Positions 1-7,869 of a stretch of 21,681 bases of DNA are shown here, in pieces. A model generated the notes under the pieces. The model ran no database searches. It saw only the letters and a list, made by a program, of their open reading frames with translations, and was not told where the DNA came from. The DNA comes from Flavobacteriales bacterium UBA3376. Its GTDB lineage: Bacteria; Bacteroidota; Bacteroidia; Flavobacteriales; Weeksellaceae. The stretch is taken from assembly GCA_002359055.1 (NCBI GenBank), contig DEQC01000089.1:32429-54109 (forward strand), read 5' to 3'. The position numbers and the translations under genes were made by a program. Every line of letters begins with the position of its first letter. Position 1 is the stretch's first letter.

Positions 1-579
1 AGTCGTAAATTCATAGTCAGCAATTTTAGGTTTAGCGGCAGTCACTACTGAAAGTAAAGTCGATTTTCCAGCATTTGGAAAACCTACCAAACCAACATCA
101 GCCAAAATTTTCAATTCGAATATGATCGGCAATTCAATTCCAGGTCTTCCAGGCTGAGCATATCTCGGCGTTTGATTGGTCGCAGATCTAAAATGCCAAT
201 TTCCTTTTCCACCAATTCCACCTTCGAGCAAAATGATTTCTTCACCATGTTCTTGAATTTCACCCAAAATATTTCCTTCTTCATCTCTGGCAATCGTACC
301 GATTGGCACTTCAACTATTATATCCTTTCCATCAGCACCCGTTCTTCTTTGACCAGCACCCGCTTGACCATTTTCCGCTTTTAGATGTCGGGTATATCGC
401 AAATGAAACAATGTCCACATATGTGAATTCCCTTTCATAATGATGTGTCCACCTCGTCCACCATCGCCTCCGTCAGGACCTCCTTTGGGAACGTGTTTTT
501 CACGATGTAAATGAACGGAACCCGCTCCACCATTACCACTCCAACAAAATACTTTTATATAGTCAATGAATGTTTGCAA
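1..579 (-). CDS. obg: GTPase Obg (CgtA), N-terminal part, cut by window edge
   Basis: Obg is an essential P-loop GTPase that acts in assembly of the large ribosomal subunit and in stress and growth control. The 193 visible codons read through without a stop. Residues 1-158 are the glycine-rich Obg fold (GNGGAGSVHLHREKHVPKGG at 15-34, then repeated GGxGG turns). The G domain begins with the G1 P-loop GFPNAGKST at 166-174 (Lys172), and switch I starts at 191-193 (FTT). The rest of the G domain lies beyond base 1. The frame has no ATG before Met48, so a non-ATG start is needed. TTG at 579-577 gives MQTFIDYIKV, which matches the usual N-terminal length of the family. It also lies about 20 bases below a TAnnTTTG element at 600-607. 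An upstream in-frame GTG near 624 lies above that element and is unlikely to be transcribed. It is divergent from sbcD. Identity is very secure; the exact start is inferred. Confidence 0.96.
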   Translation of the reverse strand, partial: MQTFIDYIKVFCWSGNGGAGSVHLHREKHVPKGGPDGGDGGRGGHIIMKGNSHMWTLFHLRYTRHLKAENGQAGAGQRRTGADGKDIIVEVPIGTIARDEEGNILGEIQEHGEEIILLEGGIGGKGNWHFRSATNQTPRYAQPGRPGIELPIIFELKILADVGLVGFPNAGKSTLLSVVTAAKPKIADYEFTT

Positions 580-599
580 ACCTGAAATTTTAATTCTTG

Positions 600-607
600 C
601 AAAAATA
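600..607 (-). promoter_or_regulatory. -7 promoter element for obg (TATTTTTG)
   Basis: On the minus strand bases 607-600 read TATTTTTG, which fits the Bacteroidota -7 consensus TAnnTTTG. Transcription would start near 594, leaving about 15 bases before the TTG start codon. I see no good -33 TTG upstream, so the assignment rests on the -7 element and its position. Confidence 0.45.
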
Positions 608-624
608 AGTATTTTTAACGGCAC

Positions 625-653
625 TTAGGGATTTAGTTTTAAATCCTCCCTAA
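625..653. repeat. Inverted repeat upstream of sbcD
   Basis: TTAGGG at 625-630 pairs with CCCTAA at 648-653, and ATTTA (631-635) can pair with TAAAT (640-644), leaving a three-base bulge (CCT, 645-647) on the right side. The structure lies between the divergent obg and sbcD genes, about 30 bases before the sbcD start. It could be an operator, or a hairpin in the sbcD leader; there is no poly-T run to make it a terminator. Confidence 0.5.
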
Positions 654-683
654 ATCATTAATTAATTTACGAAATTAGCCATT

Positions 684-1892
684 GTGAAACTATTACATAC
701 AGCCGACTGGCACTTGGGAAAGAAACTCGATTTCTATTCGAGAATGGAAGAACAAATCGAGGTGATGAATGAAATTTGTGAAATTGCAGATCGACAAATG
801 GTCGATATGGTCATTGTAGCTGGAGATTTATTCGATGCGTTCAATCCGCCTACTGAAGCCATTGATTTATTATACAAAACTTTGAAACGTTTGACAAACA
901 ATGGAAAAAGACCTGTCATCGCTATCGCAGGAAATCATGATTCACCGAATCTAATCGATGCGCCAGATACTCTGGCGAGGGAATGTGGAATAGTGATGAT
1001 TGGTTATCCGAATGCTTTGGTTGAGAAAATCGAATTAAATGACTTTCAAATTACTAAATCAGTTCCTGGATTCATTGAAATTCAAATGGCAAATTTTTCT
1101 CATCCTGTGAGAATTATTCATACACCTTATGCCAACGAAATTCGACTGAAAAAAGATTTGGGTGAAGAAAAAGATCGCTCGCTGAATCAAGTTCTGAAAG
1201 AACATTGGAAAGAATTGGCAGATTTATATTGCGATGCTGATGGAGTAAATATTTTGACTTCTCATTTGTACATGATGAAAAAAGGAGAGGAAATTTTCGA
1301 AGAACCAGAAGGCGAAAAACCAATCAGAGTTGGAAATGCTGAATGGATAGATTTAGCAATTGTTCCACATCAAATCCAATACACAGCTTTAGGACATTTG
1401 CATAGATTTATAAAAATGGGAAATGAGAAAAATCCAATTGTTTATTCGTCTTCACCTTTGGCTTATAGTTTTTCAGAAACTGAACAAAAAAAATATGTTT
1501 CGATTGTTGACTTACAACCCGGAGAAAATGCTTGGGTCGATAAAATTGAATTGACTTCAGGAAAGACTTTGGTCAGAAAGAGTTTTGATGATTTGGATGA
1601 ATGTGTGTTTTGGTTGGAAAATCATCAGAATACTTTGGTTGAATTGACGATCGAAAGTGAAACTTTTTTGACAGCCGATGAAAGGAGGCGAATTGCTCAA
1701 GCACACAAAGGCATCATTCATTTGATTCCTAAAGTGAGAAATGTTGAAAAACAAATGTCTGAAAATCAAACGATCAATCTCAATCAAAACATGCAAGATC
1801 TTTTCAAGGATTACTTCAAATCTAAAAAAGAAGGACAGGAACCGAATGAGGAAATTATGGATTTATTTAATGAAATTTTGAATTTGAAATGA
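684..1892 (+). CDS. sbcD: Exonuclease subunit SbcD (Mre11-type)
   Basis: SbcD is the nuclease subunit of the cytoplasmic SbcCD complex, the bacterial Mre11-Rad50. It needs manganese, trims double-strand DNA ends and opens hairpins formed by palindromes. The 402-residue product is almost the same length as the E. coli protein (400). The metallophosphoesterase motifs are all present and in order: DWH (Asp8, His10), AGDLFD (Asp48), GNHD (Asn84, His85), TSHLY (His194) and GHLH (His238, His240). The C-terminal third, which in the family contacts SbcC, is acidic and lysine-rich. The start is GTG, giving MKLLHTADWHLGK, the family's canonical N-terminus; no SD is visible. Its TGA stop overlaps the sbcC ATG by four bases (ATGA), indicating translational coupling within one operon. 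Confidence 0.96.
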   Translation: MKLLHTADWHLGKKLDFYSRMEEQIEVMNEICEIADRQMVDMVIVAGDLFDAFNPPTEAIDLLYKTLKRLTNNGKRPVIAIAGNHDSPNLIDAPDTLARECGIVMIGYPNALVEKIELNDFQITKSVPGFIEIQMANFSHPVRIIHTPYANEIRLKKDLGEEKDRSLNQVLKEHWKELADLYCDADGVNILTSHLYMMKKGEEIFEEPEGEKPIRVGNAEWIDLAIVPHQIQYTALGHLHRFIKMGNEKNPIVYSSSPLAYSFSETEQKKYVSIVDLQPGENAWVDKIELTSGKTLVRKSFDDLDECVFWLENHQNTLVELTIESETFLTADERRRIAQAHKGIIHLIPKVRNVEKQMSENQTINLNQNMQDLFKDYFKSKKEGQEPNEEIMDLFNEILNLK

Positions 1893-4800
1893 TACCTATC
1901 ACACTAACTTTAGAAGGATTGTATTCGTATCAAGAACGACAAACCATAGATTTTGAAAGCTTGACACAAGCTGGACTTTTCGGAATTTTCGGATCGGTTG
2001 GTTCAGGGAAATCATCGATTTTAGAAGCGATGAGTTTTGCACTTTTTGGTCGAACCGAAAGAATGCACGCACGAGACAATCGCTCGTACAATATGATGAA
2101 TTTGAAATCCAATCGTTTGTATCTCGAATTCATTTTTTTGAATCATGAAAATAAAAAATTTAAAATCAATCGTGAGTTCAGAAGAAATTCAAAAAATTTC
2201 AATGATATAGTCAACAGAGAAGCTGTTTTATATGAAGAAAAAAATGAAGAATGGATTCCTCTTCCTGACTTGGATATAGAAAAGATTTTGGGTTTGAGTT
2301 ATGATAATTTTAAAAGAACTATTATCATTCCTCAAGGTCAATTCAAGGAGTTTTTAGAATTGGGCGCAGCTGATCGCACGCGTATGATGAAGGAAATTTT
2401 CAATTTGCAGAAATACGATTTGGCCAATAATACAAGAAGTTTATTAAGTGAAAATAAATCGAATTTAGATCAAATCGAAGGAAAATTGAGTGGATTTGAG
2501 AATGTTTCTAAAGAGAAAGTCGATGAGTTAAATGAGTTGTATAATCAAAGAAAACAAGCATTTGAAGTTCAACAAAAAAATCATCAATTGATCGAAGAAA
2601 ACTTTCAAAAACTAAATAATTTAAGGCAAGAATCTAAAAGTTATCAATCGAATTTAGAACTTTTAAAACAATTGAAAATTCAAGCAATTGAAAATGAAAA
2701 CTTAGAAAAGGAAATTGAACAATATGAATTTTTATATAAAACTTTTCATGCATTGATACATCGACAAAACGAGTTGATCGAACAACATTTAAAATTAAAT
2801 CATTCAAAATTTGAAATTCAAAAAAATTATCGTTCGATTGAAAATACAATTGAAATTTTAGAAAAGAAAAAGAAAGAAATTCAACCAAAATTCGATGCTT
2901 TAGACAAGGAAAAAGAAAAAGTAAATGATTTAGAAATTATTTTAAAATTAAAAGATCATTTTCAGAAAATTGAAGAACTGAAACCACGACTGCAAAAGGG
3001 AGAATCGGTTATCAACATAAATAAAGAGCTACTGAAATCGCTGAGAGAAAATTCGAAGAAATTGGTTGAAGAAGAAATCGAATTAAAAAAACAGAGAATA
3101 GATTCTAAAATCATTTTCGAGCTTTCAACTTGGTATCAAACCGATGAAAATCTCAAGGAAGATTGGAAGAAAAATCAAAAACAAATTCAAGAAATTCAAA
3201 ATAAAATCAATGAATATAGAGAACAATTTAAAACTTTAGAAATTGATTCTGATAGTTTCTTAAAAGTGTATGAATCGATTTTAGAAAGTTTTAAAAATAA
3301 AATTTCTGAATTAGAATCGCACAAGAGTCATTTGGAATTGGAGCAAAAATTATCTGAATATTCAAATCAGTTGCATGATGGAAAGGCTTGTCCGCTCTGT
3401 GGTTCGCTTGAACATCCAAATAAATTGTCTACCAAAGATTTAACCCAAGAAATCGAAAATAAAATTGAACAAATAAAATTAGTAAATCAGCAAATCGATC
3501 GATTGAATCAAAAGAAAATGAATTTTGATCGAATTCAAGATTTAATTAAAATTCATGAAGATGATTTGAAAAGTAAAAATGAAGAGCTGAAAAAAACTGA
3601 AAATGAAATTTCAGAATTTCATAAAACATTTCATTGGAAAGAATTCGATGCAAACAATCGAGATGCATTTGAACAGAAAAAGAAACAGTTTCAAGAGATT
3701 GAAAATAAATACGAAGCCAAAAGAAATGAGCTGGAAATCGTTCAAGGGAAAATCGAAAAACAACTTGAGTTTATAGAAAAATGTGAAAAAACATTTGATC
3801 AACTCAAAACAGATTTTAGAGATTATCAATCACAATTTAAAGCCAACGAATTACATTTAAAACAATTGGTTTTTAAGGATTTTGAAAATGTAGCAATTGA
3901 AAAAATAGAAGAAGATTTAGAAGAATTGAAACTTTTCAATGAGAATATTGAAAAAGAATTCAAAGCAATTGAAAATAATTTGAATAAATCTCAATTAGAG
4001 TTCACAGCGTCAAAAACTCAGTTGAATGCGTTGAATGAGCAGTTGGAAGAATTGCAATTAAAGAAAAGTGAAGTCGATACGAAAATCGATGAAGAGTTGA
4101 AGTTAAATGAGTTGGCGAATATCGATTTTGTCAAAAATATATTGAATCAAGAATTAGATGTTTTGGCTTTAAGAAAGAGAATCAATGATTTTAAAGTTCA
4201 ATTAAAAACTTTGGAAAATACCATTGAAACTCAGAAAGAAAAGTTGAAAGATTTTAATTTATCCGATGAAGAATTTGCAGAAAAGGAAAAGGAGTTTCAA
4301 ACATCGAAAGAAGAATTGTCGCAGTCGAATAAACGATTAATCGAATTGAACACTGAGTTGAATCGATTAAAAAATTCATTGAAAGAAAAATCCGAAATTT
4401 TAGAGCAAAAACTTTCGCTTGAAAAAAGGAATGAGAATTTAAGAACTCTGGCAGAGCTTTTTAAAGGTCTCGGATTTGTGAAATATATTTCATCGATATA
4501 TTTGCGACAGCTTTGTGATCAAGCGAATTTGCGTTTTCATCGAATGACAAAAAACCAATTGAGTTTGCAGTTGAACGACAAATTGGATTTTGAAGTTGTG
4601 GATTATCTGAATGAAGGTAGGAGCAGAAGTGTGAAGACTTTATCGGGTGGACAATCTTTTCAAATTTCTTTGAGTTTGGCTTTGGCATTGGCAGAAAGTG
4701 TTCAATCGCAAAGTTTATCGGACAAGAATTTCTTTTTTATTGACGAAGGATTTGGAACACAGGATTCTGATGCGGTAAATATTGTATTCGAAACTTTGAT

Positions 4801-4933
4801 GCAATTGCAAAAAGAAAATCGAATGGTTGGAATTATTTCACATGTGAGCGAATTGCAAGAGAAAATTCCTATGTCATTGCATATTGAAAATGATGCAGAA
4901 AGAGGAAGTTTGATTCGACCTTCGTGGGAATGA
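1889..4933 (+). CDS. sbcC: Exonuclease subunit SbcC (Rad50-type ATPase)
   Basis: SbcC is the SMC-like ATPase that forms the DNA-clamping arm of SbcCD and controls the SbcD nuclease. The 1014-residue length is close to E. coli SbcC (1048). The N-terminal ATPase half has Walker A GSVGSGKSS (about 35-43, Lys41) and a Q-loop region PQGQFKEFLELG. A very long Glu/Lys-rich coiled coil runs from about residue 180 to 860. It is broken in the middle by the zinc hook CPLC (Cys501, Cys504), which joins two Rad50 arms. The C-terminal half has the ABC signature LSGGQ (918-922) and Walker B FFFIDEGFGTQD (Asp952, Glu953). All residues needed for ATP hydrolysis and hook dimerisation are present. It starts inside the sbcD stop codon and ends 38 bases from the convergent uvrA stop. 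Confidence 0.96.
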   Translation: MIPITLTLEGLYSYQERQTIDFESLTQAGLFGIFGSVGSGKSSILEAMSFALFGRTERMHARDNRSYNMMNLKSNRLYLEFIFLNHENKKFKINREFRRNSKNFNDIVNREAVLYEEKNEEWIPLPDLDIEKILGLSYDNFKRTIIIPQGQFKEFLELGAADRTRMMKEIFNLQKYDLANNTRSLLSENKSNLDQIEGKLSGFENVSKEKVDELNELYNQRKQAFEVQQKNHQLIEENFQKLNNLRQESKSYQSNLELLKQLKIQAIENENLEKEIEQYEFLYKTFHALIHRQNELIEQHLKLNHSKFEIQKNYRSIENTIEILEKKKKEIQPKFDALDKEKEKVNDLEIILKLKDHFQKIEELKPRLQKGESVININKELLKSLRENSKKLVEEEIELKKQRIDSKIIFELSTWYQTDENLKEDWKKNQKQIQEIQNKINEYREQFKTLEIDSDSFLKVYESILESFKNKISELESHKSHLELEQKLSEYSNQLHDGKACPLCGSLEHPNKLSTKDLTQEIENKIEQIKLVNQQIDRLNQKKMNFDRIQDLIKIHEDDLKSKNEELKKTENEISEFHKTFHWKEFDANNRDAFEQKKKQFQEIENKYEAKRNELEIVQGKIEKQLEFIEKCEKTFDQLKTDFRDYQSQFKANELHLKQLVFKDFENVAIEKIEEDLEELKLFNENIEKEFKAIENNLNKSQLEFTASKTQLNALNEQLEELQLKKSEVDTKIDEELKLNELANIDFVKNILNQELDVLALRKRINDFKVQLKTLENTIETQKEKLKDFNLSDEEFAEKEKEFQTSKEELSQSNKRLIELNTELNRLKNSLKEKSEILEQKLSLEKRNENLRTLAELFKGLGFVKYISSIYLRQLCDQANLRFHRMTKNQLSLQLNDKLDFEVVDYLNEGRSRSVKTLSGGQSFQISLSLALALAESVQSQSLSDKNFFFIDEGFGTQDSDAVNIVFETLMQLQKENRMVGIISHVSELQEKIPMSLHIENDAERGSLIRPSWE

Positions 4934-4950
4934 TCGAATCGGTATAAATT

Positions 4951-4998
4951 AAATATTTGAAAGTGAGTTAATTATTTAAATTCACTTTTCAAATATTT
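4951..4998. terminator. Inverted repeat at the sbcC/uvrA convergence
   Basis: The left arm (4951-4966) and right arm (4982-4998) are reverse complements over 16 positions with a single extra A in the right arm; the loop is 15 AT-rich bases. The right arm lies inside the uvrA coding end, where it encodes KYLKSE near the C-terminus; the left arm lies between the two stops. It could end transcription from both sides, but neither side has a long T run, so it is not a classical intrinsic terminator. Confidence 0.5.
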
Positions 4999-7794
4999 TC
5001 CTGTTACGCTTTTTTCATTTTCAATAATTTCTTCCGGTGTACCTTCAGCGACGATTTTACCACCACTTTCTCCACCTTCTGGGCCTAAATCTATGATGTG
5101 ATCTGCCAATTTAATTACATCTAAATTGTGTTCAATGATAATCACGGTATTGCCATGATCAACGATTGTATCGATTACATCCATCAACACTCGAATATCT
5201 TCGAAATGCAGACCAGTAGTAGGTTCATCGAGTATATAAATGGTTTTTCCAGTTTGTCTTTTACTCAACTCTGAAGCCAATTTCACCCTTTGAGCTTCAC
5301 CGCCGGATAGGGTAGTGGATTGTTGTCCCAGAGTGATATATCCCAAGCCAACGTCTTGTAGCGTTTTTACACTTCTATAAATTTTAGGAATTGGCTCAAA
5401 GAATTCCACCGCTTCGTTTACCGTCATATCGAGTACATCAGAAATCGATTTTCCTTTGTATCTAATTTCTAAAGTTTCACGGTTGAATCGTTTTCCTTGA
5501 CAAGTTTCACAAGGCACATAAACATCGGGCAAAAAGTTCATTTCTATGACCTTTAAACCAGCTCCACGACAGGTTTCACATCTTCCACCTTTTACGTTGA
5601 ATGAGAATCTACCAGGTTTATAACCTCTAATTTTCGATTCGGGTAATTGGGTGAAAAGGTTTCTAATCGTTGAAAATAAATTGGTGTAAGTTGCCGGATT
5701 AGATCTCGGTGTTCTACCGATTGGCGATTGATTGACTTCGATAACTTTGTCCAAATGCTCCAAGCCTTCGATTTTCTCGTAAGGCAAAGGCTCTTTTTCA
5801 GCTCTATAGAAATGTTTGCTAAGAATAGGGTAGAGTGTATTGGAAATCAAAGTTGATTTTCCGCTACCAGATACTCCAGTGATGACCACCAATTTCCCTA
5901 AAGGAATTTCTAAGTCAACATTTTTCAAATTGTTTCCTGTGGCACCGATTAATTTAAGAGATTTTCCATTTCCTTCTCTTTTGGTTTTAGGAATTTCAAT
6001 TTCTTTGGTTCCGTTGAGATAAGCAGAAGTCAAAGTATCGGCACTTTCTAAATCTTTAGGAGCACCTTGCCAAACAATTTCACCTCCTTTTCTTCCAGCT
6101 TTTGGACCTATATCGATGACGTGATCGGCTTCTAAAATCATGTCTTTGTCATGTTCAACAACCAAAACTGAATTTCCGATATCTCTTAGTTTTTTTAATG
6201 AATCGATTAATTTCTGATTGTCTTTTTGATGCAATCCAATCGAAGGTTCATCTAAAATATAAAGCACATTGACCAATTGAGAACCGATTTGAGTTGCCAA
6301 TCGAATTCTTTGAGCTTCACCACCCGAAAGTGAACCTGCGGGTCTGTTGATCGATAAATAGTTTAACCCAACATCCAATAAGAAAACCAATCGAGTTTTG
6401 ATTTCCTTTAGCACTTCTAAGGCGATTTTCTTTTGGTTTTTATCGAGTTTTTTATCCAGAACATTGATCCAATTTAACAAAGACTGCAAATCGTAATTTG
6501 CGATTTCTGCAATGTGTTTGTTATCGATTTTGAAATGTAATGCCTCTTTGTGAAGTCGATTGCCGTTGCATTCTGGGCAAAGAATATTTTTAGATAAATT
6601 TTTATAAACCGTTCTGTAAGCAGTATGTGTTTTATCTTTTAGAATTTCATTGAAATATGGAATTAGACCTTCGAAATTGATTTTGTAAACTTTATTGACA
6701 TCTGCGAATTTCAGTTTGACATCCACAGTTTCATTCAATCCATACATTAAATCTTGGATTAAATTTTTGTTTAATTTTTCAAAAGGTGTGTCTAATTGTT
6801 CGCCATATTTGACATAAATCGATTCGATTTGTTTTCTAATTCGAGTGGTATTTTTAATTTCATCCAAAATAGGAATCATACCTTTTTTGAAGGAAAGTTT
6901 AGAATTCGGGAAAATTTTTTCTGTATCGATTTCATTCAGATTTCCTAAACCATTGCAAGTAGGGCATGCACCTTTGGGCGAGTTGAACGAAAAAGTGTTG
7001 GGTTCAGGTGTTGGATAAGAAATACCTGTACTTGGACACATTAGATTTCGACTATAAAACAAGGCTTCATTGGTTTCATAATCCAAAACCATCAATATAT
7101 TTTCTCCTTGTTGCATGGCAACTTCTATGGAATTCATCAATCGATTTTCACTGATCCTATCGTTCAAAATCATTTTATCAATGAGGAGTTCAATGTCATG
7201 CGTTTTGTATCGATCGAGTCTCATGCCGGGAGTGATATCTTTAATTTCACCGTTGACACGAACTTCCATATATCCTTTTTTGGAAACTTGTTCGAACAAT
7301 TCTCTGTAGTGACCTTTTCTCGATCTAATCAATGGAGAAAGTAGAGCTATTTTTTTGTTGGCGTATTTTTCTCGGATCAAATCATGGATTTGTTGGTCGG
7401 TATAGCTGACCATTTTTTCGCCTGTATTGTACGAATATGCGATAGAAGCTCTTGCGAATAACAAACGTAAAAAGTCATAGATTTCTGTAATTGTACCAAC
7501 GGTAGAGCGTGGGCTTTTGGAAGTTGTTTTTTGTTCGATGGAAATCACGGGCGACAATCCTTCGATTTTATCGACATCAGGTCTTTCCAGTCCACCTAAA
7601 AACTGTCTTGCATAAGCAGAGAAAGTCTCTATGTATCTCCTTTGTCCTTCGGCATAAATCGTGTCGAAAGCCAAAGAAGATTTTCCACTTCCACTCAGTC
7701 CTGTAATTACTACTAATTTATCTCTTGGAATTTGAACGTCAATGTTTTTTAAATTGTGTTCTCTTGCTCCATAAATTTCTATAAACTCACTCAT
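4972..7794 (-). CDS. uvrA: Excinuclease ABC subunit UvrA
   Basis: UvrA is the damage-recognition ATPase of nucleotide excision repair; it loads UvrB onto damaged DNA. From the ATG at 7794 the product is 940 residues, the usual UvrA size. It has the tandem ABC layout: Walker A GLSGSGKSS (about 32-40) and, in the second half, GVSGSGKST; two LSGGEAQR signatures; and two Walker B motifs (YILDEPSIGLH and YILDEPTTGLH). The C-terminal zinc module is intact (CETC ... CETC) and the CPECNG motif is present. The first zinc site is incomplete: CPST at 253-256 replaces CxxC, while the partner CPTC at 277-280 is kept. A TTG 18 bases upstream would add MIFNQI, but it lies at the predicted transcription start, so the ATG giving MSEFIEIYGAREHN is preferred. 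It is convergent with sbcC. Confidence 0.97.
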   Translation of the reverse strand: MSEFIEIYGAREHNLKNIDVQIPRDKLVVITGLSGSGKSSLAFDTIYAEGQRRYIETFSAYARQFLGGLERPDVDKIEGLSPVISIEQKTTSKSPRSTVGTITEIYDFLRLLFARASIAYSYNTGEKMVSYTDQQIHDLIREKYANKKIALLSPLIRSRKGHYRELFEQVSKKGYMEVRVNGEIKDITPGMRLDRYKTHDIELLIDKMILNDRISENRLMNSIEVAMQQGENILMVLDYETNEALFYSRNLMCPSTGISYPTPEPNTFSFNSPKGACPTCNGLGNLNEIDTEKIFPNSKLSFKKGMIPILDEIKNTTRIRKQIESIYVKYGEQLDTPFEKLNKNLIQDLMYGLNETVDVKLKFADVNKVYKINFEGLIPYFNEILKDKTHTAYRTVYKNLSKNILCPECNGNRLHKEALHFKIDNKHIAEIANYDLQSLLNWINVLDKKLDKNQKKIALEVLKEIKTRLVFLLDVGLNYLSINRPAGSLSGGEAQRIRLATQIGSQLVNVLYILDEPSIGLHQKDNQKLIDSLKKLRDIGNSVLVVEHDKDMILEADHVIDIGPKAGRKGGEIVWQGAPKDLESADTLTSAYLNGTKEIEIPKTKREGNGKSLKLIGATGNNLKNVDLEIPLGKLVVITGVSGSGKSTLISNTLYPILSKHFYRAEKEPLPYEKIEGLEHLDKVIEVNQSPIGRTPRSNPATYTNLFSTIRNLFTQLPESKIRGYKPGRFSFNVKGGRCETCRGAGLKVIEMNFLPDVYVPCETCQGKRFNRETLEIRYKGKSISDVLDMTVNEAVEFFEPIPKIYRSVKTLQDVGLGYITLGQQSTTLSGGEAQRVKLASELSKRQTGKTIYILDEPTTGLHFEDIRVLMDVIDTIVDHGNTVIIIEHNLDVIKLADHIIDLGPEGGESGGKIVAEGTPEEIIENEKSVTGKYLKSEFK

Positions 7795-7799
7795 AATTT

Positions 7800-7814
7800 G
7801 ATTGAAAATCAATC
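7800..7814. promoter_or_regulatory. Short palindrome at the uvrA transcription start
   Basis: GATTGA (7800-7805), three A bases, then TCAATC (7809-7814) form a perfect 6-bp inverted repeat between the uvrA -7 element and its ATG. It is well placed for an operator or a 5' leader hairpin. No binding protein can be named from the sequence. Confidence 0.35.
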
Positions 7815-7816
7815 GG

Positions 7817-7852
7817 CAAAGTTAGTGATTTAGTAGCAGAATATCACCCAAA
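7817..7852 (-). promoter_or_regulatory. Promoter for uvrA (TTTG ... TAACTTTG)
   Basis: On the minus strand TAACTTTG at 7824-7817 fits TAnnTTTG, and TTTG at 7852-7849 can serve as the -33 element with a spacer of 24 bases, at the long end of the accepted range. The predicted start near 7811 leaves a short leader of about 16 bases before the uvrA ATG. Confidence 0.5.
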
Positions 7853-7869
7853 CCTTATTCAGATTTTAA

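Noticed and set aside
1889..4933. SbcC as an SMC/defence-type ATPase in a new system
   Set aside because: The sbcD partner, zinc hook CPLC, length and gene overlap all fit ordinary SbcCD; no toxin, nuclease or other defence gene adjoins it.
7795..7812. Six-codon extension of UvrA from TTG
   Set aside because: It lies at the predicted transcription start and is absent from the normal UvrA N-terminus.
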